In this document: piece by piece, positions 63,898-64,000 of the stretch
Numbering within the stretch: position 1 is the first letter of the stretch
Layout of the letters: each line of letters begins with the position of its first letter
DNA from: Pseudomonas gingeri
Lineage (GTDB): Bacteria; Pseudomonadota; Gammaproteobacteria; Pseudomonadales; Pseudomonadaceae
Direction of reading: 5' to 3'
Length of the DNA: 64,000 nucleotides
NCBI RefSeq assembly: GCF_013386115.1
Contig: NZ_JACAOR010000005.1
Location: 536,543 to 600,542, forward strand
Made by a program: the position numbers and the translations under genes
Notes under the pieces: generated by a model
Seen by the model: the letters and a program-made list of their open reading frames with translations, nothing else
What the model was told of the DNA's origin: nothing
Database searches by the model: none

Positions 63898-64000
63898 ATG
63901 CCCGTTGGCACCCCCCTGCCCCCTGGCGAGACCGCTCAAGGCGGCCCGCTCAAACGCGAACTCGGTGAGCGGCATATCCGCCTGATGGCGCTCGGCGCCT
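63898..64000 (+). CDS. Amino-acid permease, N-terminal fragment (cut by window end)
   Basis: The first 34 codons of a gene read MPVGTPLPPGETAQGGPLKR then ELGERHIRLMALGA. The stretch LKRELGERHIRLMALGA is the conserved opening of the APC amino-acid transporter (AAT) family, such as CycA/AroP/proline permeases, just before membrane helix 1. GAGG lies ~10 bp upstream of the ATG. Substrate cannot be told from this fragment. Confidence 0.8.
   Translation, partial: MPVGTPLPPGETAQGGPLKRELGERHIRLMALGA

Overview
The window reads as chromosome of a fluorescent Pseudomonas (P. fluorescens group). The evidence is the Pseudomonas-type order ispG-hisS-yfgM-bamB-der, the guaB-guaA pair, GC-rich codon use, many 'GTGGGAGC...GGCTTGCC' REP doublets between genes, a second Lon of the AsrA type, and a membrane PQQ glucose dehydrogenase. 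Both ends cut genes: the 3' part of ispG at the left and the first codons of an amino-acid permease at the right. No rRNA, tRNA, CRISPR array or insertion sequence was recognised.

Layout. 1-5.3 kb: isoprenoid synthesis, histidyl-tRNA synthetase, envelope assembly (YfgM, BamB) and ribosome biogenesis (Der). 5.4-7.35 kb: an overlapping aminotransferase/omega-amidase pair. 7.6-13.9 kb: leuA, an M23 peptidase with xseA, and a LysR regulator divergent from a TSUP transporter. 14.0-17.75 kb: a zinc-ribbon protein, then guaB and guaA. 17.8-21.65 kb: an accessory cassette just after the guaA terminator, with a small HicA-like protein, a helix-turn-helix protein and a large SF1 helicase ending in a nuclease-like domain. 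21.7-30.0 kb: a complete trehalose PTS locus with TreR, two perfect operators, TreP, phosphotrehalase, a porin, an EIIA-HPr-EI fusion, and an orphan EIIB-like protein lacking the phospho-acceptor cysteine. 30.2-33.9 kb: Tat-exported multicopper oxidase, tadA, cmoB and cmoA. 34.0-38.4 kb: small beta-rich protein, YhhN, chagasin-type inhibitor, AsrA. 38.65-43.0 kb: a four-gene operon (cupredoxin-like, degenerate GGDEF/EAL, DUF3034, truncated-globin lipoprotein). 43.3-51.8 kb: accessory, AT-richer DNA with a Pr6Pr membrane protein, an unknown 323-residue protein, a 1962-residue Rhs/YD protein and a 66-residue protein. 51.9-64 kb: gcd, a zinc-type TonB receptor with a Zur-like box, VF530, a second Pr6Pr protein, a YqjH/YqjI-like pair with its palindromic operator, an NlpC/P60 peptidase and a divergent class-A-like PBP.

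The most striking unexplained signal is a 16-bp inverted repeat, CTGTCATTTCTGACAG. Four identical copies lie 82-155 bp upstream of four separate genes (34.4, 43.3, 51.2 and 51.6 kb), all in the same sense relative to the gene. A perfect-palindrome variant lies upstream of a fifth gene (44.1 kb). This suggests an undescribed small regulon that includes the Rhs protein. The second candidate for a new system is the three-gene cassette after guaA, which looks like a toxin-antitoxin-style pair next to a helicase-nuclease and could be an anti-phage module.
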